Source: Bacteroidales bacterium (GTDB taxonomy: Bacteria; Bacteroidota; Bacteroidia; Bacteroidales; VadinHA17). Taken from it: a stretch of DNA of 64,000 bases. The notes below the pieces were generated by a model that saw only the letters and a program-made list of their open reading frames with translations, was not told the DNA's origin and searched no databases. Location: assembly GCA_016715075.1 (NCBI GenBank), contig JADKBK010000016.1:1-64000 (forward strand), in the 5' to 3' direction. The position numbers and the translations under genes were made by a program. Positions 56,053 through 64,000 of the stretch are shown here, piece after piece; the first letter of the stretch is position 1; every line of letters starts with the position of its first letter.

Positions 56053-58095
56053 TCAGATATTCAGTGTAAGAGAAAGCATCGCATAACGCCCGTAACCATT
56101 AATACCTGAGCCATGATACCGGTAATCTTTGTTAAAGAGGTTTTCGACAGAAAAATCGACCTGAAAATGTTTCATTACATAACCTGCATTGACATTGAAG
56201 ATATTCCAGCCGTGTGTGCCACCTGAGGGGATCCTGTTGTCAGATTTATCGCCGGCTGCAAGACGGTCTTGTTTTGTTGCACCAATCCATACCAGGCTGG
56301 CCCACCATTTTTTATGGCTGTATTCGAGTGCGACACGGCCAAAAAGCGGCGGAATGCGTCTCATAGGTTCATTTTTTGTAATATTCTGTCCATAGGTGTA
56401 TGTCAGACTGCCATCCACCTGCCATGATTTGCCTGGCTTAAGTCCGATATTTGTTTCAATGCCCTCTATAAATGCACGTTCTACATTTTCTTTCTGATAA
56501 ACGGGGTAACCTTCGATTGTATCGCCAGGAATTGCACTTCTCACAATGAGATTATTCAGTTCATTACGATACAGATAAATCTCTCCGCTAACCCGGCTTC
56601 CATGGTATTTATATCCTGCCTGATACTGAAATGAATTCTCAGGATGAAGATCATAATTTGGTTTCTCATAGCGGAAATCAACTATCCCCAGCGTGCCGAG
56701 ATCATCAATATTTGGCGCTCTGAAACCGGTACCTGCTGAAATAAAGATGTTTGATCGGGGTGTCAGCTTCCTCAGAACTGATAGATTTCCAACAAGGGCT
56801 GAAGGTGTAAGTTTCGCAGTTCCAATAGTCTCATCTTCAACATTAATTACATAAGTATTGAATCGTGCCCCTGCTGTGAAGATCCATTTCTGAAGGTCGA
56901 TTGTATTAAGGGTATATGCAGCAATACTTGTCATTCCCGATCCATCAGGATATAAACCTCTGCCTTCGGTTGAAGCGCCTGTCTGAGTATTTGAATCGTT
57001 GCGGCTGCTATGGACCAGATCATTATATACTTCAAATCCGCTGCTTGCCGACCAGAGATGACCTCCCTCAGTAAATGCTTCAGCCTGAAAAGACAATGAG
57101 CGGACCCTGTCGCTCTCATAACGGAGAATATCAGAACCATTCTTCCGGCTCTCCCTGCCCTCCCCTGTTTTCTGAAATGCAGCAGTGAATTTTGCAGATT
57201 TAAACACACCTGCATTTAACTGTTTGTTAAGCCTGACGTAGCCAAGCTGACGTTTTTGAGGATCCATCCTGTAAATTGCGTAATTCTCCAGTTCCACTTT
57301 GTGGTAAACCGGTACATCATACTGTTGTGCATTCTGGAAAACCATTGTCAGTTCAGCCGATTCAGACAGCTTAACCTTGCCTCTGAAGTTGAAATCAAGC
57401 TCCTGGTATCCGGTAGGCGACTGCCGTCCTGTTGAATCACCACCAACAATATCCCCGAAGTTACGACCGGTTACACCGGCTCTGAAAGCTGCTTTACCAG
57501 AACTGTCAGATACATCTGAGTGCATACTTTGTTCCATATTGTGTGAGGCGAACCTGGTAAGAAATTTACCATGCCATACAGGATTTTCTTCAAGAAAAAC
57601 ATCAGTGTCAAAGACCTGAATGGTTCCGCCCAGTGCATCAGAACCATACTGAACAGAACCTGCTCCCCTCAGCACTTCAATTTTCTCAATTCCTAAAATA
57701 TCAATCGTATTTAAATACTGGTTGGGACCATACCTGTATGTTGCATTGCTAAGCCTTATTCCATCAATAAGCAAAAGAGTCTGGTTCCCGGTAAGGCCCC
57801 TTATGATCGGAGATCCCCCGCCATGATTTGTCTTCTGAATAAATACGCCAGGGGTAAGCCCAAGTGCTTCCGGAGCCGATCGCATCTGATATCTATCAAC
57901 AAGATCATGATCAACTATACGGATTGCTTCCGGAGTATCTTTCAGGAGCGAACTGCTCCGGTTAGCTGTAATGACAGCTTCATTTATGGTGTATGAACGT
58001 AAAGTATCCTGAATTTCAACCTGACTATTTCCATTTACTCTCAATGAGAAGGGGAGAAATATCAGGAAGATAAATAAGACTGGTTTATAAGACAT
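56053..58095 (-). CDS. TonB-dependent outer-membrane receptor
   Basis: 680 residues, with a signal peptide (PVLFIFLIFLPFSLRVNG) and no N-terminal carboxypeptidase-like extension, so not a SusC-type protein. The plug domain has EAVITANRSSSLLKDTPEAI, GGGSPIIRGLTGNQTLLLID and YGPNQYLNTIDILGIEKIEV. The barrel ends YRYHGSGINGYGRYAMLSLT and a terminal LNI. It most resembles receptors for haem, siderophores or vitamin B12. A TonB box-like segment near the N-terminus is likely but not certain. It takes up a ligand using TonB/ExbBD energy. There are no linked partner genes. Confidence 0.9.
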   Translation of the reverse strand: MSYKPVLFIFLIFLPFSLRVNGNSQVEIQDTLRSYTINEAVITANRSSSLLKDTPEAIRIVDHDLVDRYQMRSAPEALGLTPGVFIQKTNHGGGSPIIRGLTGNQTLLLIDGIRLSNATYRYGPNQYLNTIDILGIEKIEVLRGAGSVQYGSDALGGTIQVFDTDVFLEENPVWHGKFLTRFASHNMEQSMHSDVSDSSGKAAFRAGVTGRNFGDIVGGDSTGRQSPTGYQELDFNFRGKVKLSESAELTMVFQNAQQYDVPVYHKVELENYAIYRMDPQKRQLGYVRLNKQLNAGVFKSAKFTAAFQKTGEGRESRKNGSDILRYESDRVRSLSFQAEAFTEGGHLWSASSGFEVYNDLVHSSRNDSNTQTGASTEGRGLYPDGSGMTSIAAYTLNTIDLQKWIFTAGARFNTYVINVEDETIGTAKLTPSALVGNLSVLRKLTPRSNIFISAGTGFRAPNIDDLGTLGIVDFRYEKPNYDLHPENSFQYQAGYKYHGSRVSGEIYLYRNELNNLIVRSAIPGDTIEGYPVYQKENVERAFIEGIETNIGLKPGKSWQVDGSLTYTYGQNITKNEPMRRIPPLFGRVALEYSHKKWWASLVWIGATKQDRLAAGDKSDNRIPSGGTHGWNIFNVNAGYVMKHFQVDFSVENLFNKDYRYHGSGINGYGRYAMLSLTLNI

Positions 58096-58199
58096 GATAT
58101 AAGATGTTTGGTTTTGTCTGATCCCAAAAATATACAGATTTCAGGAAAAATTTCAATCTGAAATATAAAAAACTGTAACTTGCATAAAAACATTAAGCC

Positions 58200-58490
58200 A
58201 TGATATTATCAGCCTGTGGATTAAAATGCGATGAATGTGAGTTTTTCAACAAAACATGTTCCGGTTGCATCAATGTAAAGGGGTCAACCTTCTGGGCGAA
58301 AGAGATGATGCCGGATAAGACCTGTCCTCTCTACAATTGTTCAGTCAACGTAAAAAAGTTCAGCAACTGCGGAGGTTGCAGTGAACTCCCTTGTAAACTG
58401 TTCAGGGAGATGAAAGATCCGAATTCCACTGATGAAGAACATCAGAAATCAATACTGACAAGAGTTGCGGCTCTTACATCCCAATCATAA
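58200..58490 (+). CDS. DUF3795 cysteine-rich protein
   Basis: 96 residues with ten cysteines (positions 6, 10, 13, 20, 23, 42, 47, 57, 60, 65), in the pattern ACGLKCDECEFFNKTCSGC ... CPLYNC ... CGGCSELPC. This is the DUF3795 family, which probably binds zinc or an iron-sulphur cluster. Function is unknown. It has no signal peptide. It is transcribed away from the divergent TonB receptor; about 100 bases lie between them. Confidence 0.85.
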   Translation: MILSACGLKCDECEFFNKTCSGCINVKGSTFWAKEMMPDKTCPLYNCSVNVKKFSNCGGCSELPCKLFREMKDPNSTDEEHQKSILTRVAALTSQS

Positions 58491-58594
58491 ACAAGGTAAA
58501 ATTATTTCGTAAGGTGTACTTTATTGATTATTTAACAGTTCAGTAAGATACTTACCACCAGCCGGAGGATGTCTTCATTGATAAGAAATTTTCA

Positions 58595-58602
58595 TAGCTT
58601 TG
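58595..58602 (+). promoter_or_regulatory. Putative -7 promoter box of the hybrid kinase
   Basis: TAGCTTTG matches TAnnTTTG exactly, 25 bases before the ATG at 58627. This supports that ATG over an in-frame TTG at 58600, which would lie within the promoter. Confidence 0.4.
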
Positions 58603-58626
58603 GGAATGATTAAACCTCTTATTCCA

Positions 58627-61031
58627 ATGAGAAAAAATCCTGTTCAGATAAAGGTTGGATTGCTCATGGTAATGGCTGTCATAATCCTCTCTGCAACCGG
58701 TTACCTGTCGTACCGGAATATATCTTCCATTGTCTCATCCATACACGTTGATGTAAAACCTGACACAAGATTGGTAAGCATAAGGGAGATCTCTATGGAA
58801 CTTGAAAAGGCAGAGAACAGCATACGTCTCTATACTATTACAAGTGACTCAATGGATCTCAGACCATATTTCAAAGTCATCTGGCATATAAACGAAAAAA
58901 TACAGAAACTTAGGAGCGCTTGTGCAAATGACTCTCTGCTACTTCTTCAGACAGACACTATTGGCAGACTGATAAGGCAGAATATAGTAATCTGGGCTGA
59001 ACTTTTAAACCTCACCAACAGTGATAATATGTCTCAGGACCTGAAACATCTGTCAGATTCCTGAACTTAGCCTCAGCCAATGCACTTAAGCCGGAAAAGG
59101 GTATTTTGAATATAAGTACCAACCGGAAATACAAGAGTCCCATTAATGAAGTCGAACTGATAAGTAATCTTACCAGAATAGAGCAGCAGGACAGGATAAC
59201 AAAGGAAAAGAAAATGGCCAGGGAGGCTCAGTTGGCAGTCACAGGAAGTCAGATCAAGGAGAAATTCTATGACCTGATGTCCAAAATGGAAAGCGAGGTG
59301 ACTCAACGTCTGAATAAGAGAGCAGAAGAAGCGCATCTGCTTGCTGAAGAGACCTACCAGTGGATCACTCTTTTCGCGCTTAGTGGTACCCTCCTGGCAA
59401 TAGTGGTGATGTTTGTAATTGTACGGTATGCCAGAAAGACTCATGCTTATCAGCTTGCCCTTGAGCATTCCAAAAACGAAGCAGAGAAACTTGCAAAGAC
59501 CAAGGAGCTGTTCATGGCAAACATGAGCCATGAGATCAGAACCCCTGTAACGGCAATCTCAGGTTTTACCGAACAGCTCCTGCATGAAAGGCTCGATGAA
59601 CGTACCTCCAGGACACTTAAAATTATCAAATCATCATCAGACCACCTCGCAGATATAATCAATGACATACTTGATTTTTCAAAGCTTCAGAATGATAAGC
59701 TGACGCTTGAAAAGGTACATTTCAGGATCCGGAAAATTCTTGAGGATGCCCAGGTACTTTTTGAAAAACAGGCGCAGAGAAACAATACAGGTCTCAGTTA
59801 TTCCCTGAGTCCTGATACTCCACCTGTTCTTCTTGGAGATCCATACCGTCTTAAGCAGATTTTGTTCAATCTTGTAAGCAATGCCGTCAAATTCACATCA
59901 AACGGCAAAGTACATTATTCAGTGAAATGTAACAAAATGACGGATGATGAGATTGAACTGGTACTTGAGGTGATAGATACAGGCATAGGAATTGAGGAGA
60001 ATAAAATAGACTCCATCTTTGATGATTTCACCCAGGCAGAGATGAGTACAACAAGGAAATACGGAGGTACCGGATTAGGACTGTCAATAGTAAAAAAACT
60101 GGTGGAATTGCATGCCGGAACTATCGAATGTAAAAGCAGAAAGAATGTGGGAACACATATTACCTGTCATATTCCGTATAATTCTGGTGATGAGAAGAAT
60201 ATCAAGAGTGAAGTCGTTCCGGCACTGTTCATTCCCGAAGAGGTACGTAACCTTAAGATCCTGATAGTCGATGATGAAGAATACAACCGCTTGCTTTTCA
60301 AAACAATACTTAGCCGGTGGCATATTAAATTCAGTGAAGCCGCAGATGGCAGTGAAGCAGTGGAAATGGTAAAGAACAACCATTTTGACCTGCTTTTTAT
60401 GGATGCCAGGATGCCTGGAATGGATGGTCTGAAAGCAACAGAGATAATCCGCGATGTACTGATGAAAAAACCGGATGAATTACCTGTGATATGTATTTCT
60501 GCAGCATCCCTGAATGATGACTGGGAAAAATATGAAAAGGCCGGGATGAACGCATTTCTGGAAAAGCCCTTTACAGAAGAGATGCTGATGACAACAATTC
60601 TGAATGTAATGAGCGTTTTTCCTGATAGTGAAAACGTTAATGAGTATGCAGATGAAGGGAATGGGACTAATCTAAGTGATCTTGCCGGCAGGATAAATCT
60701 TCAGAATCTGTTTCATATTGCAGGGGATGATATGCAGTTTGCAAAGCAGATGCTGATAACGTACCTCGAAACTACCACCAAAGGGCTCCTTGACATGAAA
60801 GAAGCAGCAGTTTCAGGCCAGTGGTACACTGTGGGAGAACTTGCCCATAAATTACTGCCGCCATCCCGCCATATAGGAGCAGCTGGCCTCAGCGATTATC
60901 TCAGACAGATTGAAGAGTGCTTAAAAAATAATTGTGAAACAGTTAAAGTAGAAACTCTTGCCAAAGATACTTTCCTCGAATTTGAGAAGATCAGAGATCT
61001 GGTTAATGAACAGATCGCTAAAATCAATTGA
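58627..61031 (+). CDS. Hybrid histidine kinase with receiver and HPt domains, one frameshift
   Basis: About 801 residues when bridged. Two membrane helices (near 9-27 and 245-265: WITLFALSGTLLAIVVMFVI) hold a periplasmic domain of about 200 residues. HisKA has ANMSHEIRTPVTAISGF with the His; the ATPase part has NLVSNAVKFTSNGKV, DTGIGIEENKID and GGTGLGLSIVKKLVELH. A receiver domain follows (ILIVDDEEYNRLLF, FMDARMPGMDGLKA with the Asp) and finally an HPt domain whose His lies in ELAHKLLPPSRHIGAAG. The frame breaks at 59059-59061: CC in place of CCC would read LSDS-LNLASANAL. It likely passes phosphate to the NtrC-type regulator encoded 76 bases downstream. Confidence 0.88.
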
Positions 61032-61107
61032 ATTTCTATTTTATCCGTCCAAATATTTATTAATTTGCAGATTGGTGAAAATGACTATTAACCGGTAATA
61101 AATATGT

Positions 61108-62467
61108 ATGCCTGAAAAACCCTTCAAAATTTATGTAGTAGAGGACAGTGAATGGTACAACAAGCTTTTGGTCTACACTCTCTCCTTAAATCCGGATTAT
61201 GAGATTAAGAGTTTTTTCAATGGAAGTGATTTCCTGAAGTGCCTTCACGAATCACCTGACATTGTTACTCTTGATTACAGGTTACCCGACATGACAGGGC
61301 TTGAGCTTCTGAATAAAATCAGGCAGGAAAACAGTGAAGCCCAGGTAATTCTTATCTCCGAACAGTCAGATATCAATATGGTTGTCACTCTTCTGAAGAT
61401 GGGAGCAGTTGATTATATCACCAAATCGGATGATATAAAAGAGCGTCTTCTCAATACAGTTAAGAATATCAGGGACGGTATCGGGATGAAGAGAGAAATT
61501 ACTACCCCTGCGCAAGGAGATCCAGAAGAAATATAATTTCAGTAAAAGTATTATCGGTGAAAGTCCTGCAATTAAAGTTATTTATGAAAGGATTGAGAAA
61601 GCTCTCAGCACAAATATCACAGTAGTGATCTCCGGAGAGACTGGCACAGGAAAGGAACTGGTTGCCAAAGCCATCCATTATAACTCATCGCGTAAGGACA
61701 AAGCATTAGTGGCTGTAAACGTAGCAGCCATCCCCTCAGAACTGATAGAAAGTGAACTGTTCGGCCATGAAAAAGGTTCTTTTACCGGCGCCTCCATAAG
61801 ACGCATCGGAAAATTTGAAGAAGCTGACGGGGGATCCCTATTCCTTGATGAGATAGGCGAAATGGAACTTAATCTGCAGGTCAAATTACTCCGCGTTCTT
61901 CAGGAGAAAGAGATCGTCAGAATAGGAAGCAATAACCCGGTTAAAACAGATTGCCGTATCATTGTCGCTACTAATAAAAATCTTAAAGAGGAAGTAAAGA
62001 AAGGAAAATTCAGGGAAGATCTTTATTACAGGCTTTTAGGATTGCCAATAGAACTGCCTCCTCTTCGTGACAGGGGCAATGATATCCTTATACTGGCACA
62101 TCATTTCATAGAAACCTTCTGCGCAGAGAACAATATCCGCCCGAAAAAATTATCGGAAAAATCCCAGATGAAACTCCTCTCCTACACCTTCCCGGGAAAT
62201 ATCAGGGAATTAAAATCTGTAATAGAGCTCGCCGTCACACTTTCTGATGAGGGAGAGATAGAACCGGCAGATATCATCCTGGATGCAGGAGAACCAGTCG
62301 CATATACACCTGAAGGCCAATTAACTCTCAAGGAGTATGAGCTTAAAATCATAAAAGCCACACTGAAGAAGAACAATATGGATATAAAGGTTGCTGCCGG
62401 TAAACTGGATATTGGAGTATCAACCATTTACCGTATTCTGAAGGATGAAAAAGGCTGGTCACAGTAA
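61108..62467 (+). CDS. Sigma-54-dependent response regulator (NtrC type), one frameshift
   Basis: About 452 residues when bridged. Receiver domain: IYVVEDSEWYNKLLV, the phosphorylated D56 in IVTLDYRLPDMTG, and VDYITKSDDIKER with the Lys. The AAA+ domain: SGETGTGKELVAKA (Walker A), EKGSFTGASIRRIG with the sigma-54 contact GAFTGA-type loop as GSFTGA, GSLFLDEIGEM (Walker B). A Fis-type helix-turn-helix closes it (VAAGKLDIGVSTIYRILKD). The frame breaks at 61505-61508: four C's instead of three; three would give TT-LRKEIQKKYNFSKS. It activates sigma-54 promoters; the next gene has a plausible one. Confidence 0.9.
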
Positions 62468-62485
62468 CATCCCGCCATCCCTGCT

Positions 62486-62516
62486 TCTCAAAATGAGAAT
62501 AAATTTCTCAAAATGA
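62486..62516. promoter_or_regulatory. Candidate upstream activator sites for the NtrC-type regulator
   Basis: TTCTCAAAATGA occurs twice with a 20-base spacing (62485 and 62505), two helical turns. The first is part of a palindrome TCTCA-AAA-TGAGA. It sits about 85 bases upstream of the sigma-54-like promoter and just after the regulator's stop codon. Confidence 0.5.
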
Positions 62517-62584
62517 ATATCTTCTGGCACATTCTGGCAGATCTATGTCGTTAATTATCAATATCTTACATACTGTTAGTTTTG

Positions 62585-62600
62585 CGGCATTGCATTTGCT
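62585..62600 (+). promoter_or_regulatory. Candidate sigma-54 promoter
   Basis: CGGCATTGCATTTGCT compares with TGGCAC-N5-TTGCT: GGCA at -24 and TTGCT at -12, with the required ten bases between GG and GC. The -24 part has two mismatches. It precedes the Cbp1-like gene and follows an NtrC-type activator gene. Confidence 0.5.
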
Positions 62601-62707
62601 TAGCAGAGGCAGTGCAAATAATTGCTGATCTTGTAATGCTTATAGATCATTAGCATGGAATCAAACGGATTATCCAAATAAATTAAGAGAAAAAAGGAGG
62701 TACTTAA

Positions 62708-63712
62708 ATGAAAACAGATGACAAACCTACCACTGGTTCACAGCTTGACAACGGAAATGGCCTGAATAATGAAATGTATAAAAAACGTGTTGAAAAGATA
62801 GCCAGGAACGAAGGTGTTGTAAAGGGTGCTCAGATAACAGCATTAATTGGATTTATTATCCTTATTGCAGCCGGTGTGATCTTCTATTCGATGTTCAAAC
62901 GCGAACAAAAAAGGCAGATGGCAATGATGGAAGATCAGAAGTATTCATTCACTGAACTTCTGACTCAGCGTGATTCAACAATTAATGACTGGGTAGTTAC
63001 CTTTGACCAGATTGAAAAAAACCTGGCTTCAATAAAGGAAAAAGAAAAGATCATTACACTTAATGCCTCTGACAGGGAATTTTCAAAAGACAGGAAGCAG
63101 CAGATAATGGAGGATATCAATTATATCAATACACTGCTCGATCAGAATAAAAAGAAAATTGCATCATTGAATGAACAGCTGAAAAAATCGGGCGGAACTA
63201 TCAGGGGGCTGCAGACTAAAGTCACCGAACTTGAAGCTGCTATGAAGCAGAGTGAAATTGAGATCGCGGATCTGAAGACGGCTCTTACAGAGAAAAACTT
63301 CAAGATAGAACAGCTCAATTCAAAGGTTAGTGATATGCAGGTATCAATTGAACAGAAAGATCAGACAATCAACACCCAGATAGCTGAAATGAATAAGGCT
63401 TTTGTAACAACCGGCACATTCAAGCAGCTAAAGGCTAAAGGACTGGTGGCTAAAGAGGGAGGATTTCTTGGAATCGGAAAGAACAAATCCCTTAAGGAAA
63501 ATTTCCCCGATAGTCTTTTTTCACAGATAGATATCACAGTAACAAAGTCCATTCCTGTAAACTCAAAAACTGCCAAACTTATAACTGAACATCCGGTAGG
63601 ATCATATGAGCTGGTACGTGAGAGTAAAGATAAAATAGCATCAATTGATATTAAAGATCCGGCTCAGTTCTGGAAAATTTCAAAGTATGCCGTAGTTGAA
63701 ATAAGCAAGTAA
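62708..63712 (+). CDS. Membrane-anchored coiled-coil protein resembling Cbp1-family adhesins
   Basis: 334 residues. One membrane segment (about 44-65: TALIGFIILIAAGVIFYSMF) follows a polar start. About 90-235 is a long coiled coil (IEKNLASIKEKEKI, GGTIRGLQTKVTELEAAMKQ, IADLKTALTEKNFKIEQL). The end (NKSLKENFPDSLFSQIDITV, KLITEHPVGSYELV, DPAQFWKISKYAVVEI) closely resembles the C-terminal domain of Cbp1-type coiled-coil proteins of Bacteroides, described as collagen-binding, though those are lipoproteins. It is preceded by a strong Shine-Dalgarno AAAGGAGG seven bases before the ATG, rare in this group, and a sigma-54-like promoter. High, controlled expression is suggested. Confidence 0.65.
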   Translation: MKTDDKPTTGSQLDNGNGLNNEMYKKRVEKIARNEGVVKGAQITALIGFIILIAAGVIFYSMFKREQKRQMAMMEDQKYSFTELLTQRDSTINDWVVTFDQIEKNLASIKEKEKIITLNASDREFSKDRKQQIMEDINYINTLLDQNKKKIASLNEQLKKSGGTIRGLQTKVTELEAAMKQSEIEIADLKTALTEKNFKIEQLNSKVSDMQVSIEQKDQTINTQIAEMNKAFVTTGTFKQLKAKGLVAKEGGFLGIGKNKSLKENFPDSLFSQIDITVTKSIPVNSKTAKLITEHPVGSYELVRESKDKIASIDIKDPAQFWKISKYAVVEISK

Positions 63713-63775
63713 AACCGGGTTATTGTCTGCAATACAAACCAGGGCGGCAAGGAGTATAACTTCTGACGCAATATA

Positions 63776-63811
63776 TCCCGCAGGATCACAGACCTGCGGG
63801 ATTATTTTTTT
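63776..63811 (+). terminator. Rho-independent terminator after the coiled-coil gene
   Basis: TCCCGCAGG-ATCACAGA-CCTGCGGGA, a perfect 9-base stem with an 8-base loop, followed by TTATTTTTTT. It lies at the stop of the convergent gene to the right. Confidence 0.9.
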
Positions 63812-64000
63812 CAGATATCAAGCCTGAACTGAACCCTGATACCGAAATCAGAAACATTAGGATTTTCGAGATAGGTAAATCTCTTAATAAAATCAACCCT
63901 GAATATCCTGAAGATATTGGATATTCCCAGGCTTCCCTCAATGTAGGGTTTGTTTTCAAGTGTATATGTCAAAGGAACACCGTTATTGCCTGTGGGAAAT
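63811..64000 (-). CDS. DUF5686-type outer-membrane protein, C-terminal fragment cut by window edge
   Basis: The minus strand is open from the right edge to a TGA at 63811-63813, about 62 codons. The sequence (FPTGNNGVPLTYTLENKPYI, EGSLGISNIFRIFRVDFIKR, FTYLENPNVSDFGIRVQFRL, ending DI) looks like the last strands of the large DUF5686 outer-membrane proteins, which carry a carboxypeptidase-like N-terminal domain. Terminal aromatic and charged strands fit a barrel. The start and most of the gene lie outside the window. Confidence 0.7.
   Translation of the reverse strand, partial: FPTGNNGVPLTYTLENKPYIEGSLGISNIFRIFRVDFIKRFTYLENPNVSDFGIRVQFRLDI

Noticed and set aside
58600..58626. TTG start of the hybrid kinase
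   Set aside because: It lies within the likely -7 promoter box; the ATG at 58627 suits the membrane helix better.
62524..62540. TGGCACATTCTGGCA as the sigma-54 promoter
   Set aside because: Only nine bases lie between GG and GC instead of ten; the element at 62585 has correct spacing and a better -12.

Overview
The window is a gene-dense stretch of a Bacteroidota chromosome, most like an environmental Bacteroidales/Marinilabiliales-type anaerobe (inference; no 16S rRNA or tRNA gene is present to confirm it). Signs of this are many secreted or lipoprotein glycoside hydrolases, a TonB-dependent receptor, a DUF5686-type outer-membrane protein, DUF5107 and DUF4382 proteins, near-absent Shine-Dalgarno sequences and several -7 boxes of the Bacteroidota type TAnnTTTG.

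Layout. 1-7.2 kb: a cut-off lipoprotein, an AraC regulator, a secreted CE4-GH3 fusion, a DegT aminotransferase and a CBM9-like lipoprotein. 7.5-9.7 kb: an XRE-cupin regulator with an acyl-CoA ligase. 9.7-14.9 kb: a minus-strand operon of secreted AGE-type sugar epimerase, GH127 and a TIM-barrel hydrolase, probably for hemicellulose or arabinan side chains. 15-31.6 kb: DCC protein, RhlE-like helicase, short-chain dehydrogenases, a YyaL/DUF255 protein, M28 peptidase, Gfo/Idh oxidoreductase, an ALDH-GMC oxidase pair, secreted Nif3-like and ThuA proteins, a TspO-like membrane protein and two small NAD(P)-binding proteins. 31.8-39 kb: a DUF5107-TPR protein convergent with a GH2 enzyme carrying an inserted LamG domain. 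39-47.6 kb: peptidases (M16, TldD, TldE/PmbA, M1) and a GNAT. 47.8-49.5 kb: a tandem duplication of a small secreted protein of unknown function, with promoter and terminator. 49.8-55 kb: an MBL hydrolase, then a small Arg/Gly/Pro-rich secreted protein, a beta-barrel and an OmpR-type two-component pair, a DUF4382 lipoprotein and an AEC transporter. 56-64 kb: a TonB receptor, a DUF3795 protein, a hybrid histidine kinase followed by an NtrC-type activator and a coiled-coil, Cbp1-like membrane protein that appears to sit behind a sigma-54 promoter.

Two features stand out. First, the intergenic DNA is filled with short tandem arrays, mostly of 7-base period. Each locus has its own unit (GGCNNAG, GTGAGAG, TACCCAG, AGTCGGA, GAATATC), and most arrays begin within a few to about 30 bases of a stop codon. 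A second family, with a CRCRRAG core, forms hairpins at several loci. They resemble the heptanucleotide STRR repeats known from filamentous cyanobacteria and are the best candidate here for something poorly described. Second, nine otherwise well-conserved genes carry ten small frameshifts, nearly all at homopolymers. This points to residual consensus indels in the assembly rather than to real gene decay, so these genes are annotated here as single CDSs spanning the break.
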